Assembly (NCBI RefSeq): GCF_900604535.1
Contig: NZ_UWOT01000001.1
Location: 329,949-393,948 of the forward strand
Direction of reading: 5' to 3'
Length of the DNA stretch: 64,000 nt
Source: Romboutsia_E sp900604535
GTDB lineage: Bacteria; Bacillota; Clostridia; Peptostreptococcales; Peptostreptococcaceae
In this document: one piece after another, positions 23,943 to 32,746 of the stretch
Layout: the number at the start of each line of letters is the position of its first letter
How positions within the stretch are numbered: position 1 is the first letter of the stretch
Made by a program: the position numbers and the translations under genes
The notes under the pieces: model-generated
Databases searched by the model: none
What the model was told of the DNA's origin: nothing
What the model saw: only the letters and a program-made list of their open reading frames with translations

Positions 23943-24848
23943 TTAGTATTCTTTTATATATGTAATGTAATTAAATATAAAGTCATTTAGAGCTTTTTTA
24001 TTGTACTCTTCTTCCCATTCAATTACCCATCCTTTTTCATTATTAATCATAGTATCATTTCTATGACCTTCAAGCGGAAACTCCAACTGATCAAAATCAG
24101 TATCTTTAATTTTAATAGCCTGAGTACCAACACTTATAATTTCCATTGGAGTCATATTTGTTTTAGTATATCTAAATAAAGTATTCGCTATATCTAATAG
24201 CTCATCGTTACTTACATTCGTTAACTTATTATAAAGTGCTTGTAATACTGTTCTTTGTCTATTATCTCTTTGATAAGCACTATCTATATATCTTATTCTA
24301 CTATAAGCTAATGCTTGTTCTCCTGTAAGTGCTTGTGTTCCAGCTTCATTTATGCCATCTATTTGACTTACTTCAGCTTCACTTATATCTATTTGTACTC
24401 CACCTAACTCATTAATTATATTTATAAATGAATTAAAATTAACAGCAGCGTATTTATCTATACTTATATCAAAATTTTCCTTAATAGTTTGAATTAATAA
24501 ACTAGGACCATCATATGCATATGCATGAGTTAATTTCTCTGTACTATGCCCTGGAATATTTACATATGTATCTCTTGCTAGTGATGTAAGTCTTATATCA
24601 TTATTATTACTATCTATAGTAAGTATTATCATAGCATCTGATCTATTCCCTCTATCTATATTGTCTCCATCTACTCCTACTAAAAGTATATTTGTTATTC
24701 CTTCTTTAACTTCTGCAACTTCTATTTTACCAGCTTCTTCTTTGTCATATATAGAATTTAACTTAAAATATAATGTTCCAAATCCTATTGTTGGTATGGC
24801 TAATAGTAATATTAATAAGCCAATGACAATTTTCTTAAAATGTCTCAT
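23943..24848 (-). CDS. LCP-family (LytR-CpsA-Psr) glycopolymer ligase
   Basis: 301 residues: one N-terminal transmembrane segment (~8-27), then an LCP domain with ILLVGVDGD, RSDAMIILTID, RLTSLARDTYVNIPG, EKLTHAYAYDG, TGEQALAYSRIRY and QRDNRQRTVL, including the arginines that bind the polyprenyl pyrophosphate. LCP enzymes attach teichoic acids or capsular polymers to peptidoglycan. GGGGGGTATAAT precedes the start. A second copy is at 56707; both could act on the polysaccharide made by the 36-56 kb locus. Confidence 0.93.
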   Translation of the reverse strand: MRHFKKIVIGLLILLLAIPTIGFGTLYFKLNSIYDKEEAGKIEVAEVKEGITNILLVGVDGDNIDRGNRSDAMIILTIDSNNNDIRLTSLARDTYVNIPGHSTEKLTHAYAYDGPSLLIQTIKENFDISIDKYAAVNFNSFINIINELGGVQIDISEAEVSQIDGINEAGTQALTGEQALAYSRIRYIDSAYQRDNRQRTVLQALYNKLTNVSNDELLDIANTLFRYTKTNMTPMEIISVGTQAIKIKDTDFDQLEFPLEGHRNDTMINNEKGWVIEWEEEYNKKALNDFIFNYITYIKEY

Positions 24849-24920
24849 ATTATACCCCCCTATTTTCTTGTAATACTCCCATAAATTACTATTTATCTAC
24901 TTTTATTATATCATAAGTAA

Positions 24921-24957
24921 ATTAAAAGTAGCCTAAATTCATAGACTACTTTCAATT
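24921..24957 (-). terminator. Terminator of the SPOR-amidase gene
   Basis: On the minus strand AAAGTAG-T-CTA...TAG-G-CTACTTTT hairpin with a following T-rich tract, 3 bp after the stop. Confidence 0.7.
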
Positions 24958-24959
24958 TA

Positions 24960-25730
24960 CTATTCTTTTTTATAAGCTGCTATAAACGGATCGTATCCTT
25001 TTGACTTCAATTCTGCTACCATAGCTTCTGCGTTTTCTTTATTAGTATAACTTCCTACAACTACCCTATAGTAAATTGTACCATTATCAGTATTATTATC
25101 ATCTGTTTTATCATTTATATTTGAGTCAGATGGTACTTTATAGGTTATACCAAAATATTTACATAAACCTTTCATAGTTCCTTCTATCATTTCATCTTTA
25201 TTATTATTCAATATTGCTAAATCTTCTTTATTTGTATAAAAAGCATATTCTACTAGTATAGATGGCATATTGGCTTTATATATTACTGTAAAATCTGCAG
25301 TTTTTAAACCTCTATCTTTCGCAGTACTATCAATTACCTTTATTGCATCTACTAAGTTTTCTTGAACGTATTTTGCTGCATTCTTTGAATTTGTACTTGC
25401 ATTACTTGCTGTGTAGGTTTCTGTTCCTCTTGCGCTGTTAAAGTATGATAGATATGCATTTGCATGTATTGATAATAATAAAGCTTTTGGTTTGTTTTGA
25501 TTTGCCCAGTATGTGTTTGCTAGAGTTGCTCTTTTTGTAAGTCCTATTTCATCTTTACCTTGTGGTGATGGATTTGTTAGGTATACGCTTATATTATGAT
25601 CTTCGCATCTTTTTTTAAGTTTATATTGCATTTGATTATTAAAGTCCCACTCTTTGAATGTACCATCTGGTGATTGTTTTCCTGATACATATTCATTATG
25701 ACCACTATCTATAATTATTAATTTATCCAT
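24960..25730 (-). CDS. N-acetylmuramoyl-L-alanine amidase with SPOR domain
   Basis: 256 residues. The Amidase_3 domain (1-180) has IDSGHNEYVSGK, LLSIHANAY and a complete catalytic motif ILVEYAFYTN. A Thr/Asn/Asp linker leads to a C-terminal SPOR domain (YYRVVVGSYTNKENAEAMVAEL, ~213-256), which binds glycan strands lacking stem peptides. There is no signal peptide, so release by lysis or a non-classical route is implied; similar leaderless amidases occur in phage and sporulation contexts. ATG 25730 follows GGAGGTGAAAAA. Confidence 0.9.
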   Translation of the reverse strand: MDKLIIIDSGHNEYVSGKQSPDGTFKEWDFNNQMQYKLKKRCEDHNISVYLTNPSPQGKDEIGLTKRATLANTYWANQNKPKALLLSIHANAYLSYFNSARGTETYTASNASTNSKNAAKYVQENLVDAIKVIDSTAKDRGLKTADFTVIYKANMPSILVEYAFYTNKEDLAILNNNKDEMIEGTMKGLCKYFGITYKVPSDSNINDKTDDNNTDNGTIYYRVVVGSYTNKENAEAMVAELKSKGYDPFIAAYKKE

Positions 25731-25806
25731 TTTTTCACCTCCTACATATATTATAGAAGGATTTACTGACAAAGTTTCCTAGTTTATGTTAAAAATTTGC
25801 ATAAAA

Positions 25807-25849
25807 AATTCGCTTCGCTCATGTCGCCAACGACTTTGTCCGTTGCTCA
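25807..25849. repeat. GC-richer hairpin-dense island, possible dispersed repeat
   Basis: A 43-bp patch of much higher GC than its surroundings (ATTCGCTTCGCTCATGTCGC, then CAACGACTTTGTCCGTTG). CAACG/CGTTG forms a hairpin at 25828-25845, and CGCTTCG is nearly self-complementary. No start or binding site suggests a gene. It looks like a small dispersed repeat, but only one copy is in the window. Confidence 0.45.
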
Positions 25850-25854
25850 AAATG

Positions 25855-25948
25855 TTTTTTACGCTCAATAATAGTTATGTTGATACACCTATATCATAGA
25901 GTTTATCTACAGAATTTGATACAATATAATTTCCTTAAGCGTAAAAAA
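25855..25948. repeat. 94-bp segment bounded by a perfect 11-bp inverted repeat
   Basis: TTTTTTACGCT (25855-25865) and AGCGTAAAAAA (25938-25948) are exact reverse complements around a 72-bp AT-rich centre with no open frame. The size and layout resemble a miniature inverted-repeat element or a degraded insertion. No target-site duplication is evident. Confidence 0.5.
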
Positions 25949-25977
25949 AGCCTAGCAATTTCCGAGTTAGCTAGGCT
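25943..25977 (-). terminator. Intrinsic terminator after the nucleotidyltransferase gene
   Basis: On the minus strand AGCCTAGC...GCTAGGCT hairpin followed by TTTTTT, about 80 bp after the stop at 26059. Confidence 0.8.
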
Positions 25978-26058
25978 ATACAAAAGTAACGACTAAGTAT
26001 TAAGTACCTCTCAGCATTTATAATTATTTCCTCTTTATTTTAAGTTTATACATTGTAT

Positions 26059-27308
26059 TTATATTATTTTATATTGTTTTAACAGTTCTACTCTTTGTTT
26101 TCCTATACTTATACTACCATATGCTGCTTTCCCTATATTTTGAGGTATCCCTTTTTCATTAACATAAGATATTACCCTTTGTGTCCATGCTATTGGAAGT
26201 AAGTACGGTTTCTTATTTAGGTATGTATACCTTCCTTTCAAATTCAATACACTTGGAAATAAGGCTGCTTTAAATGTAGATTTATGAGTTTTAATTTCTC
26301 TGTTATTAACTGCATCTAAGGTTATTAAACTACTTTGTTTTCTCTCCATAGAACTAGATCCAAATATCCCAGCATCTAATATGTCTTCAAGAAGTGCTCT
26401 TGAATCAACATTATTATAATCATACCAATCTGGATATTGTATTAACATTTTATCTAATCCCAAATATAATTCTCCTATATTAAGTAAATTAAAAACAAAG
26501 TAATCATACTTAATCTTTTTTAGGTTTTTCCATAGATAATCCCAGTCAATTTCTTTGCTATTGCACTCTATAAACTTTACAATGTCACAAACTTGCCTTA
26601 TACCTACTCCTCCATGTAAAAAATGTTTGGTAGTATGATTTATTAAATACATTAAATTCATTGTTTCTGGAAATGTATATACTACTCTACCTTGTACATT
26701 AACATGTATGCTCTTATTAAAGCAATCTTTATAAAAAGCATTAAATATATTAACATGTTCTTCTTCATTTTCATTAAATAGTGTTTTATGAACTTCTATC
26801 ATAAGTCTTGAGCTTGTACAAATATATGCAACTACATCTTTATTTTCAATATCAACACCATCTATAATCTTCATATTATTTTCAGTTAATATTTTATGGC
26901 ATAGTTCAAAATCTTCTTTCTTTACTAAAATATCTTCATCAGAAGAGATTCTACTATCTGGAAAAGGGTATATATTTCTACAAGTTATACCTTTTACTAC
27001 TATAGGTTTTATATTATTATCTAAAAAATTTTTGTATATATCTAAAAACCTTTCACTTCTTTGTATTTGATTTATTTCTTGAGCCATGGCTTGTCTTTTC
27101 CATAGTTGAATTTCATTAATAGACTTATCTATACTATCAATTAAATTTATACCTTCATAAATTAGTGGTAGTATATTATGAGTTTTGATAATTTATATAT
27201 TTTCTCTATACTTAATTCTTTTATATCATACTTATTCAAACCATATTTTTCATTATGTATTGCTATATTTAAAACTTCTAATAAGTATTTATAATCATTA
27301 TTAATCAT
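26059..27308 (-). pseudogene. RiPP-locus nucleotidyltransferase, frameshifted
   Basis: Two frames together encode about 416 residues of the NTP_transf_5 type. The first (ATG 27308 to ~27187) gives MINNDYKYLLEVLNIA...; the second resumes with THNILPLIYEGINLI and runs to 26059, including KGITCRNIYPFPDSRISSDEDILV, the strand and aspartates of the nucleotidyltransferase active site. The join is a T4 run at 27183-27186; one extra base would restore the frame. The ATG shares a base with the stop of the ABC gene (TAATG), which supports it as the original start. Related proteins occur in RiPP loci such as paeninodin-type lasso clusters. A shorter product from ATG 27087 would lack 74 residues. Confidence 0.8.
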
Positions 27309-29065
27309 TAAAAATCCACCACCATTTTCTCTACTTCTTTTGAAGTTACTTCAGTTACTTTACATTGAGATATTTTATATACTTTATCACACATTGTAAG
27401 TACACTTGGCCTATGTGTTGTTACTATACATGTTCTGTTATTATTCATTTCCATAATATTTTTTAATACTTTTCTTTCAGTTGCTACATCTAATGCTGAT
27501 GTTGCCTCATCTAACAACAATATAGGAGAATTTCTAAGTAACGCTCTTGCTATAGATAGTCTTTGATTTTGACCTTCTGAAAAACCATTACCACGTTCTC
27601 CAATTCTACTATTTATTCCATTTGGAAGTTTTTTTATAAAATCGTATGCACATGATATTTTCAGAGCTTCTATTATTTCTAAATCTGTAGCTTCTGGTTT
27701 TACCATTCTCATATTTTCTGCTATAGTTCCACTAAACATTGTTTTTTCTTGTGGTACATATGCCATAAGCTTTCTTGTACTTGCTGATATATTACAACTT
27801 CTATTACTTTTATCTTTTATAATTGCTTCTCCATCATTTATATTTAATAGACCTAATAATATTCTCATCATAGTGGTTTTTCCTTCACCTGATGGTCCTA
27901 CTAAAGCTACTATTTCACCTGAATTTGCACTTATATTTGCATTTTCTAGTACTAATACGTTTTTATTGGAGTAACTAAAGTTTACATTTTTAATTTCTAT
28001 GTCTAATCCACTTTCATTAATTGTTTTATATAATTCGTCTACTAATTTTTCATCTTTTATAATTTCTCTTGGTAGTTCAGATACTTCCATTATTCTACCA
28101 GCTGATGTTGTTGCCCCTATTGCTGATGGTACTAAGTTTATTAATGATGAGAATGAACTAGAAAGTTTTCCAGATAGCTGTAAAAATAAAGTCATTGTAC
28201 CGTATGTTATATGACCACTCCATAACCTATATACACCCCATCCAAAGCATGCATATGATACAAATGTTCCTATAAATGACATAAATGATGATGTATATAT
28301 TGAAAATTTATTGTATCCCAAACTTACATCAGCATAATTCTTTTGAACACATCTTAATTTATCCGAGAATATATCCATTAAATTAAATGCTTTTATTGAT
28401 TGTAAATTTTGAAAAGTTTCTTCATTAAATGACATAACTTCACTGCTTGCTTGTCTAATTTCTTGATTAAATTTTCTCATTTTTTTCATTAATATTTTAG
28501 ATATTATTATTGATACTGGTGCACTTAGCATTGCTATTACTGCCATAGTTGTGTCATAGTATAGTATTACACATAATGTTGATATAAATTGAATCGATTT
28601 TGTTATTAGGTTTGGTATCCATCCTAGTACACTTGTTGCTACTGTATTTGTATCATTTGTTAACCTATTTAATAAGTCTCCGCTATGGTATGTGTTCATA
28701 CTTTCCCAATCTATGTTTATTATCTTATCGTAAATATCCTGCTTTATTTCATTTCCTACCTTTATATTTATTTTTGCTGATATCCTATTTGATATTGCCG
28801 TTATTATTATATTTCCTATTGCCATTAATATTATTATCAATATTATTATGCCTATTTTACTAGAATCTTGTTCTGTTACCGCATCTATTAGATATTTTGA
28901 TCCTACGTTTGATGATAAACTCATTAGCGTTGCTACTATCCCTAGTATTATATATATACCTATATCTAATTTATACTTTTTAATGTATACATACATCCAT
29001 TTTAATTCCAATTGAATTTCATTTATTATATGATTACTATCTTTATATCTAAACTTTTTAAACAT
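27308..29065 (-). CDS. ABC exporter of the RiPP locus
   Basis: 585 residues: membrane domain (~1-330) and ATPase domain with GPSGEGKTT (Walker A), FSEGQNQRLSIAR (signature), LLLDEATSALD (Walker B, catalytic Glu intact) and TTHRP (switch His). It has all residues of an active homodimeric exporter and no C39 leader-peptidase domain. Its position after the radical SAM and PqqD genes makes export of the modified peptide its likely task. It is separated from the upstream gene by a terminator (29186-29216), so it needs its own promoter or read-through. It overlaps the nucleotidyltransferase start by one base. Confidence 0.9.
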   Translation of the reverse strand: MFKKFRYKDSNHIINEIQLELKWMYVYIKKYKLDIGIYIILGIVATLMSLSSNVGSKYLIDAVTEQDSSKIGIIILIIILMAIGNIIITAISNRISAKINIKVGNEIKQDIYDKIINIDWESMNTYHSGDLLNRLTNDTNTVATSVLGWIPNLITKSIQFISTLCVILYYDTTMAVIAMLSAPVSIIISKILMKKMRKFNQEIRQASSEVMSFNEETFQNLQSIKAFNLMDIFSDKLRCVQKNYADVSLGYNKFSIYTSSFMSFIGTFVSYACFGWGVYRLWSGHITYGTMTLFLQLSGKLSSSFSSLINLVPSAIGATTSAGRIMEVSELPREIIKDEKLVDELYKTINESGLDIEIKNVNFSYSNKNVLVLENANISANSGEIVALVGPSGEGKTTMMRILLGLLNINDGEAIIKDKSNRSCNISASTRKLMAYVPQEKTMFSGTIAENMRMVKPEATDLEIIEALKISCAYDFIKKLPNGINSRIGERGNGFSEGQNQRLSIARALLRNSPILLLDEATSALDVATERKVLKNIMEMNNNRTCIVTTHRPSVLTMCDKVYKISQCKVTEVTSKEVEKMVVDF

Positions 29066-29185
29066 TATTTCGCCCTTAATCTCTATAATTTTCTATATTA
29101 TTTATAATAATTTATCATTTATCCTCTATTTTCCTTCTTTTTCTCCTTAAATTATAAAAAAACTATAGGATATATATTATTTTTA

Positions 29186-29216
29186 CAAAAAAAAGTCAGA
29201 ATAATTAATCCTGACA
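29186..29216 (-). terminator. Terminator after the membrane-anchored RiPP-locus protein
   Basis: On the minus strand GTCAGGATTAATTATTCTGAC followed by TTTTTTTTT, 7 bp after the stop at 29223. Confidence 0.82.
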
Positions 29217-29222
29217 TTTTTA

Positions 29223-30080
29223 CTAATATTGTAAATCAACTATTATAATGTCGCTATCATCAATAGAGTAATGATTCGCAATACCTCCTGCTGATTCACC
29301 TGATTTTATATTTTCTAGTCTTATCCTATAAGTTATGCCTCCTGGTAAATCTTGTGTAAATATCCTTTGCTTATAGTATACATATGCTACAGATATATTT
29401 TTACCAGATATGTTTTGTAATTCTATTATTCCATCTGTAGAATCTATCTTTACTTGATCTTCCATTAAAGATATACTTTCTCTTTCAGCAACTATATTAT
29501 CACTATAAGTATATGAGTTATTTTCATTAAATAACTTATTACTTTTTTCTAATACAATAATTGAACTATTTGAAGGAACTGATGAAAATTCAAATTCTAA
29601 TTCTTCATTGTTACTATCCTTAAGCTTTAAATTTCCATATTGTATAAATCCATCAGATGTATTTTTAACTATAATACCTATAACATTTTTAGATGTATTT
29701 TCACTTCCATCCTCTAAAAAGTCTCCATCATATTTTATAATCTTTTCTATACTTAAATTAGCATTAGGTACTTTATATGGGAAACTACTTACACTATCAC
29801 TTTTGATTTTATTACCTTCACTTGTATCTAATTCCATACTTTTTATTTCAACTTCGTTATTGCTAATATTATCTATATTACTTACAATCTCCTCTGTGTC
29901 ACTTAATTCTTCATTACTTGATTTAGAACTATTTATATTTATTTCATTAGACTTTGAACTACTTATGTTTAATTGATTGTTCTTATTTTTACTTGTACTG
30001 GTATATACCTTTCCGCCTATAATTACTACTGATAAAACACATATAGCTGAAATAACACACACAAAGTATTTTTTACTCAT
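29223..30080 (-). CDS. Membrane-anchored extracytoplasmic protein of unknown function in the RiPP locus
   Basis: 285 residues: one N-terminal membrane segment (~5-24), a low-complexity Ser/Asn/Glu linker (~28-95) and a beta-rich C-terminal part (KNVIGIIVKNTSDGFIQYG, then SNSSIIVLEKS) that recalls FxLYD-type extracellular domains. No confident family. AAGGGG precedes the start, and it begins 17 bp after the PqqD-like gene, so it belongs to the operon. Possible roles are immunity, peptide display or export accessory; none can be chosen from sequence. Confidence 0.75.
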   Translation of the reverse strand: MSKKYFVCVISAICVLSVVIIGGKVYTSTSKNKNNQLNISSSKSNEININSSKSSNEELSDTEEIVSNIDNISNNEVEIKSMELDTSEGNKIKSDSVSSFPYKVPNANLSIEKIIKYDGDFLEDGSENTSKNVIGIIVKNTSDGFIQYGNLKLKDSNNEELEFEFSSVPSNSSIIVLEKSNKLFNENNSYTYSDNIVAERESISLMEDQVKIDSTDGIIELQNISGKNISVAYVYYKQRIFTQDLPGGITYRIRLENIKSGESAGGIANHYSIDDSDIIIVDLQY

Positions 30081-30096
30081 TCTATAACCCCTTAAA

Positions 30097-30360
30097 TTAT
30101 TTAATTATATTAGAACTTCTCAGTTTATCTAAAAACTCACTACAATCCTTACTTGCAGTTTCATAGTCTATATCATATTTTTCTGTAATTAAATTTATAA
30201 GTTCATCTTCATCCTTTACTTTATCAGCATGATCCCATATAAATCTACCTACTTTATTAATAGTTATTAATCCATTAAAATTGTTTACAGTATTCCCTAC
30301 TGGAACTAATATAGTTTCCCCTAAAATATCCCTAGTAATAAATTCATTTTTATTTATCAT
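30097..30360 (-). CDS. PqqD-like RiPP recognition element protein
   Basis: 87 residues. GNTVNNFNGLITINKVGRFIW followed by a helical segment rich in Asp/Glu (LITEKYDIDYETASKDCSEFL) is the winged-helix PqqD fold that binds leader peptides and delivers them to the modifying enzyme. It is encoded directly after the radical SAM gene (25 bp) with AAGGAG upstream. The expected ligand is the N-terminal region of the 81-residue precursor at 32445. Confidence 0.88.
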   Translation of the reverse strand: MINKNEFITRDILGETILVPVGNTVNNFNGLITINKVGRFIWDHADKVKDEDELINLITEKYDIDYETASKDCSEFLDKLRSSNIIK

Positions 30361-30385
30361 GTCAAACTCCTTCTCCCTAAATAAT

Positions 30386-31513
30386 TTATATTACTTCAAC
30401 TTTTCTTTCCATTTCTTTTAGAACTTCATTCATCATTTCACATACATAATTCGGCGTTCCATCTAATTTTCCAGTTTCTGTTACAGCCATAGCTGGACAA
30501 GATATACACATAAATTTCTTAGAACAATTTAAGCATTTAATTGATGTTCTAATTGAATCTACTTCTTTTACAATTTGCTTCCATGCATCTTTAAAATTCA
30601 TATTTTTAAATGGATATGATGCTGGATAATTCATCATTCCACAACACTGCATCTTCCCATCCCAAGAAATCCAAAATGAACTTTTTCCAGCCCTACATGC
30701 CATAGTATTCCCATTTATATTTGTACATCCATATCTACTTTCAAAAAACTCTACTCCATTTTTACATCTATTAGCTTTTGCTTTAAAATCGTCTACTCCA
30801 AGGCTAAGTATGTCATTTTTCACAAAATTTATACCAGCTTCTTTTGCTGTGAATCTACCTAAATTGCTACCTATAGAATCATTGTCTCGTCTTACAGGTG
30901 GATACATATACGAACTTACTTGTAAAACTAATTTTTTTTCATTTGCAAACTTATGTATTTCTTCTAAATCATGTATATTAAACGGTGTTAAACTGCAGTT
31001 TAATTTAATCTCTACACCTATTTCTAATAACATATCTATTGCTTTAGATACTTTATCAAATCCCCTTGAATCACCACATAATTTCTCATAAGTCTCATTT
31101 GAAGCACCATATAATGTTATATTTATTCTACTTGGAGGACTTTTTGAAAGCCATTCTATAGTAGAATCATTAATTAGTGTCCCATTAGAATTTATAGATA
31201 TAATGAATCCTATATTTTTAAGTTCTAAATATAAGTCCTTAAAATTAGGTATAGAAAATACTTCTCCACCAGTTAATAATAAATATAGTAAACCTTCTTC
31301 TTTTGCTTGTTTAGCTATTTCTAGCCATTCATTATTACTTCTAAGATTACCTACATTATCCATCTCTGACTTAGTCATCTTTATATAACACATCTTACAA
31401 TCTAAATTACATAACGGAGTTAATTCAAATGTACCATTAAGCGGAGTTCTTTCTCTCGATGCCTTATAAAATAATCTATTATTAATATTTATCTCTTTCC
31501 TATTCGCTAGCAT
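30386..31513 (-). CDS. Radical SAM/SPASM peptide-modifying enzyme
   Basis: 375 residues. The CX3CX2C cluster is C35-NLD-C39-KM-C42, followed by LLLTGGE and a TIM-barrel core. The C-terminal part has the cysteine pattern of a SPASM domain (CTN, MACRAG, MQCCGM, CLNCSKKFMCISCPA, VCEMM), so up to two auxiliary Fe-S clusters are expected. Family members form thioether or carbon-carbon links in peptides. It begins inside the end of the kinase gene (14-bp overlap) after GGGGGATG. The nearby precursor has four cysteines, consistent with thioether formation, but the reaction is not determined. Confidence 0.92.
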   Translation of the reverse strand: MLANRKEININNRLFYKASRERTPLNGTFELTPLCNLDCKMCYIKMTKSEMDNVGNLRSNNEWLEIAKQAKEEGLLYLLLTGGEVFSIPNFKDLYLELKNIGFIISINSNGTLINDSTIEWLSKSPPSRINITLYGASNETYEKLCGDSRGFDKVSKAIDMLLEIGVEIKLNCSLTPFNIHDLEEIHKFANEKKLVLQVSSYMYPPVRRDNDSIGSNLGRFTAKEAGINFVKNDILSLGVDDFKAKANRCKNGVEFFESRYGCTNINGNTMACRAGKSSFWISWDGKMQCCGMMNYPASYPFKNMNFKDAWKQIVKEVDSIRTSIKCLNCSKKFMCISCPAMAVTETGKLDGTPNYVCEMMNEVLKEMERKVEVI

Positions 31514-32378
31514 TTAACATCCCCCATTCTAACATATTCTTAAGCGTATAAACTGCATTCTCATCTGGTGTACATTCAAGCATATATACAGGTATTTCTT
31601 GCACTAATTTTAAAATAGTATCTACCACTGGAGTAGTAAATTTTTCATACCAAAAACTTAAAGTAGTTTCACTATAAATGTATTTAAATGCATCTCTTGA
31701 ACTTAACTTTTTAACCTTATTTTCATTTCCTTGTCTTATAACTACAATAGCACCTATTTCCGTAGAATTATTTTTAAATATATTATCTTCCCCCGAAAAT
31801 GGCAATCCATATGAAAACCACTTATTTTCAATATTTCTAATTCCCGAGCGATCTCCATTGATTATTTCAGCATCTTCATACTTCTCCCATAATCTTGCTT
31901 GAGTTGATTTTCCAGTACCTGATGGTGCAGTAAATATAATACATTTGTCTTTGTATTTTATCTGTGAAGAGTGCAATATAAATGTATTAAATAAACTTAG
32001 TGATTGCTCTAATTGAATAAATTTAAATACATGTATGGCTTTAGTAAAATAATTATCTTCATTAATATAATAATAACAAGTGCTCTCATTTAATTTATCT
32101 GTATCTTGCACTATTAGTCCATGAGGCTTTTCTCTTCTAAATTCTCTAAATTCTTTATAAATTTTATTATTTTCAATAAACACAGAATTTTGCTCTTCAG
32201 TAAATACTTTATTTGTGTGATATTTTAAGAATTCATCTTTTTTTTCAAATTTATATACAACATCATAATTTTCATTATTATCAATAACAAAATCTATAAA
32301 ATTATCTCCTAAGTTATATTCAAACGGTGTTTCTACTCTAAAATTTACACCACATATACTAAATATTTTCTTTATCAT
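31500..32378 (-). CDS. HPr-kinase-like (HprK-related) tailoring kinase
   Basis: 292 residues. The C-terminal half has an HprK-type P-loop, FTAPSGTGKSTQARLWEKY (~149-167), then INGDRSG and GLPFSGED. The N-terminal half lacks the standard HPrK regulatory domain. Such proteins occur in RiPP loci; in the paeninodin family a relative phosphorylates the C-terminal serine of the precursor. The precursor here ends in Ser81, which fits the same chemistry by inference. AAAGGACATT precedes ATG 32378, and the stop overlaps the radical SAM start. It is distinct from the housekeeping HPr kinase. Confidence 0.85.
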   Translation of the reverse strand: MIKKIFSICGVNFRVETPFEYNLGDNFIDFVIDNNENYDVVYKFEKKDEFLKYHTNKVFTEEQNSVFIENNKIYKEFREFRREKPHGLIVQDTDKLNESTCYYYINEDNYFTKAIHVFKFIQLEQSLSLFNTFILHSSQIKYKDKCIIFTAPSGTGKSTQARLWEKYEDAEIINGDRSGIRNIENKWFSYGLPFSGEDNIFKNNSTEIGAIVVIRQGNENKVKKLSSRDAFKYIYSETTLSFWYEKFTTPVVDTILKLVQEIPVYMLECTPDENAVYTLKNMLEWGMLNASE

Positions 32379-32408
32379 ATCTAATGTCCTTTTATTTTAA
32401 TGTAATCT

Positions 32409-32442
32409 AAAAGGCTGACTAAAATAATAGCCAACCTTTTTA
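32409..32442 (-). terminator. Partial terminator or attenuator between precursor and kinase genes
   Basis: On the minus strand AAAAGGTTGGCTATT...AGTCAGCCTTTT hairpin with internal mismatches and a weak T tract. It starts 3 bp after the precursor stop. Such a site would yield more precursor than enzyme transcript. Confidence 0.65.
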
Positions 32443-32444
32443 TT

Positions 32445-32690
32445 TTATGATCCAAATGCAGCTAAAGAACTATCTGTTGAGTTATAGCAGTATTCATCTT
32501 CTGGTGTAGCAAAGCAATCATCATTATTTGATGTGAAAATTTCATACCCTAAATTTTCATCATATATAGGTTTATCTGATTGACAAGAACCTAAGTAAAA
32601 TAAATTTGTAGACTGTTCACACTTTGCTATATGCTCTGCCATACTAAATTCTTCAATCTCTACAACTGGTTTTTCATATTTTTCTTTCAT
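32445..32690 (-). CDS. RiPP precursor peptide (candidate)
   Basis: 81 residues. The leader-like start MKEKYEKPVVEIEEFS resembles the (K)KPxVEIEEF openings of clostridial precursors beside PqqD proteins. The rest is acidic and aromatic, with Cys at 24, 36, 59 and 68, little resemblance to any enzyme, and a C terminus SSLAAFGS ending in serine. No signal peptide is present. GGTGG lies eight bases before ATG 32690. It sits between the fibro-slime gene (57 bp) and the kinase gene, with a hairpin right after it. The cleavage site is not obvious. Confidence 0.82.
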   Translation of the reverse strand: MKEKYEKPVVEIEEFSMAEHIAKCEQSTNLFYLGSCQSDKPIYDENLGYEIFTSNNDDCFATPEDEYCYNSTDSSLAAFGS

Positions 32691-32710
32691 AATCGTCACC
32701 ACCCTTTGTT

Positions 32711-32740
32711 ATACTACATGCAGTTCATAATCCTTCTCAA
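32711..32740 (-). promoter_or_regulatory. Possible promoter of the precursor gene
   Basis: On the minus strand TTGAGA (32735-32740), 18-bp spacer, TAGTAT (32711-32716). The leader would be only about 14 nt, just enough for the ribosome binding site, so confidence is low. Confidence 0.35.
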
Positions 32741-32746
32741 TAGACA

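Noticed and set aside
24960..25730. Prophage lysis module
   Set aside because: A leaderless SPOR amidase can be phage-derived, but no holin, integrase or structural gene is near.
25949..25977. Transposon or IS605-type end
   Set aside because: The hairpin is followed by a T tract and lies just after a gene, so a terminator explains it; no transposase gene is present.
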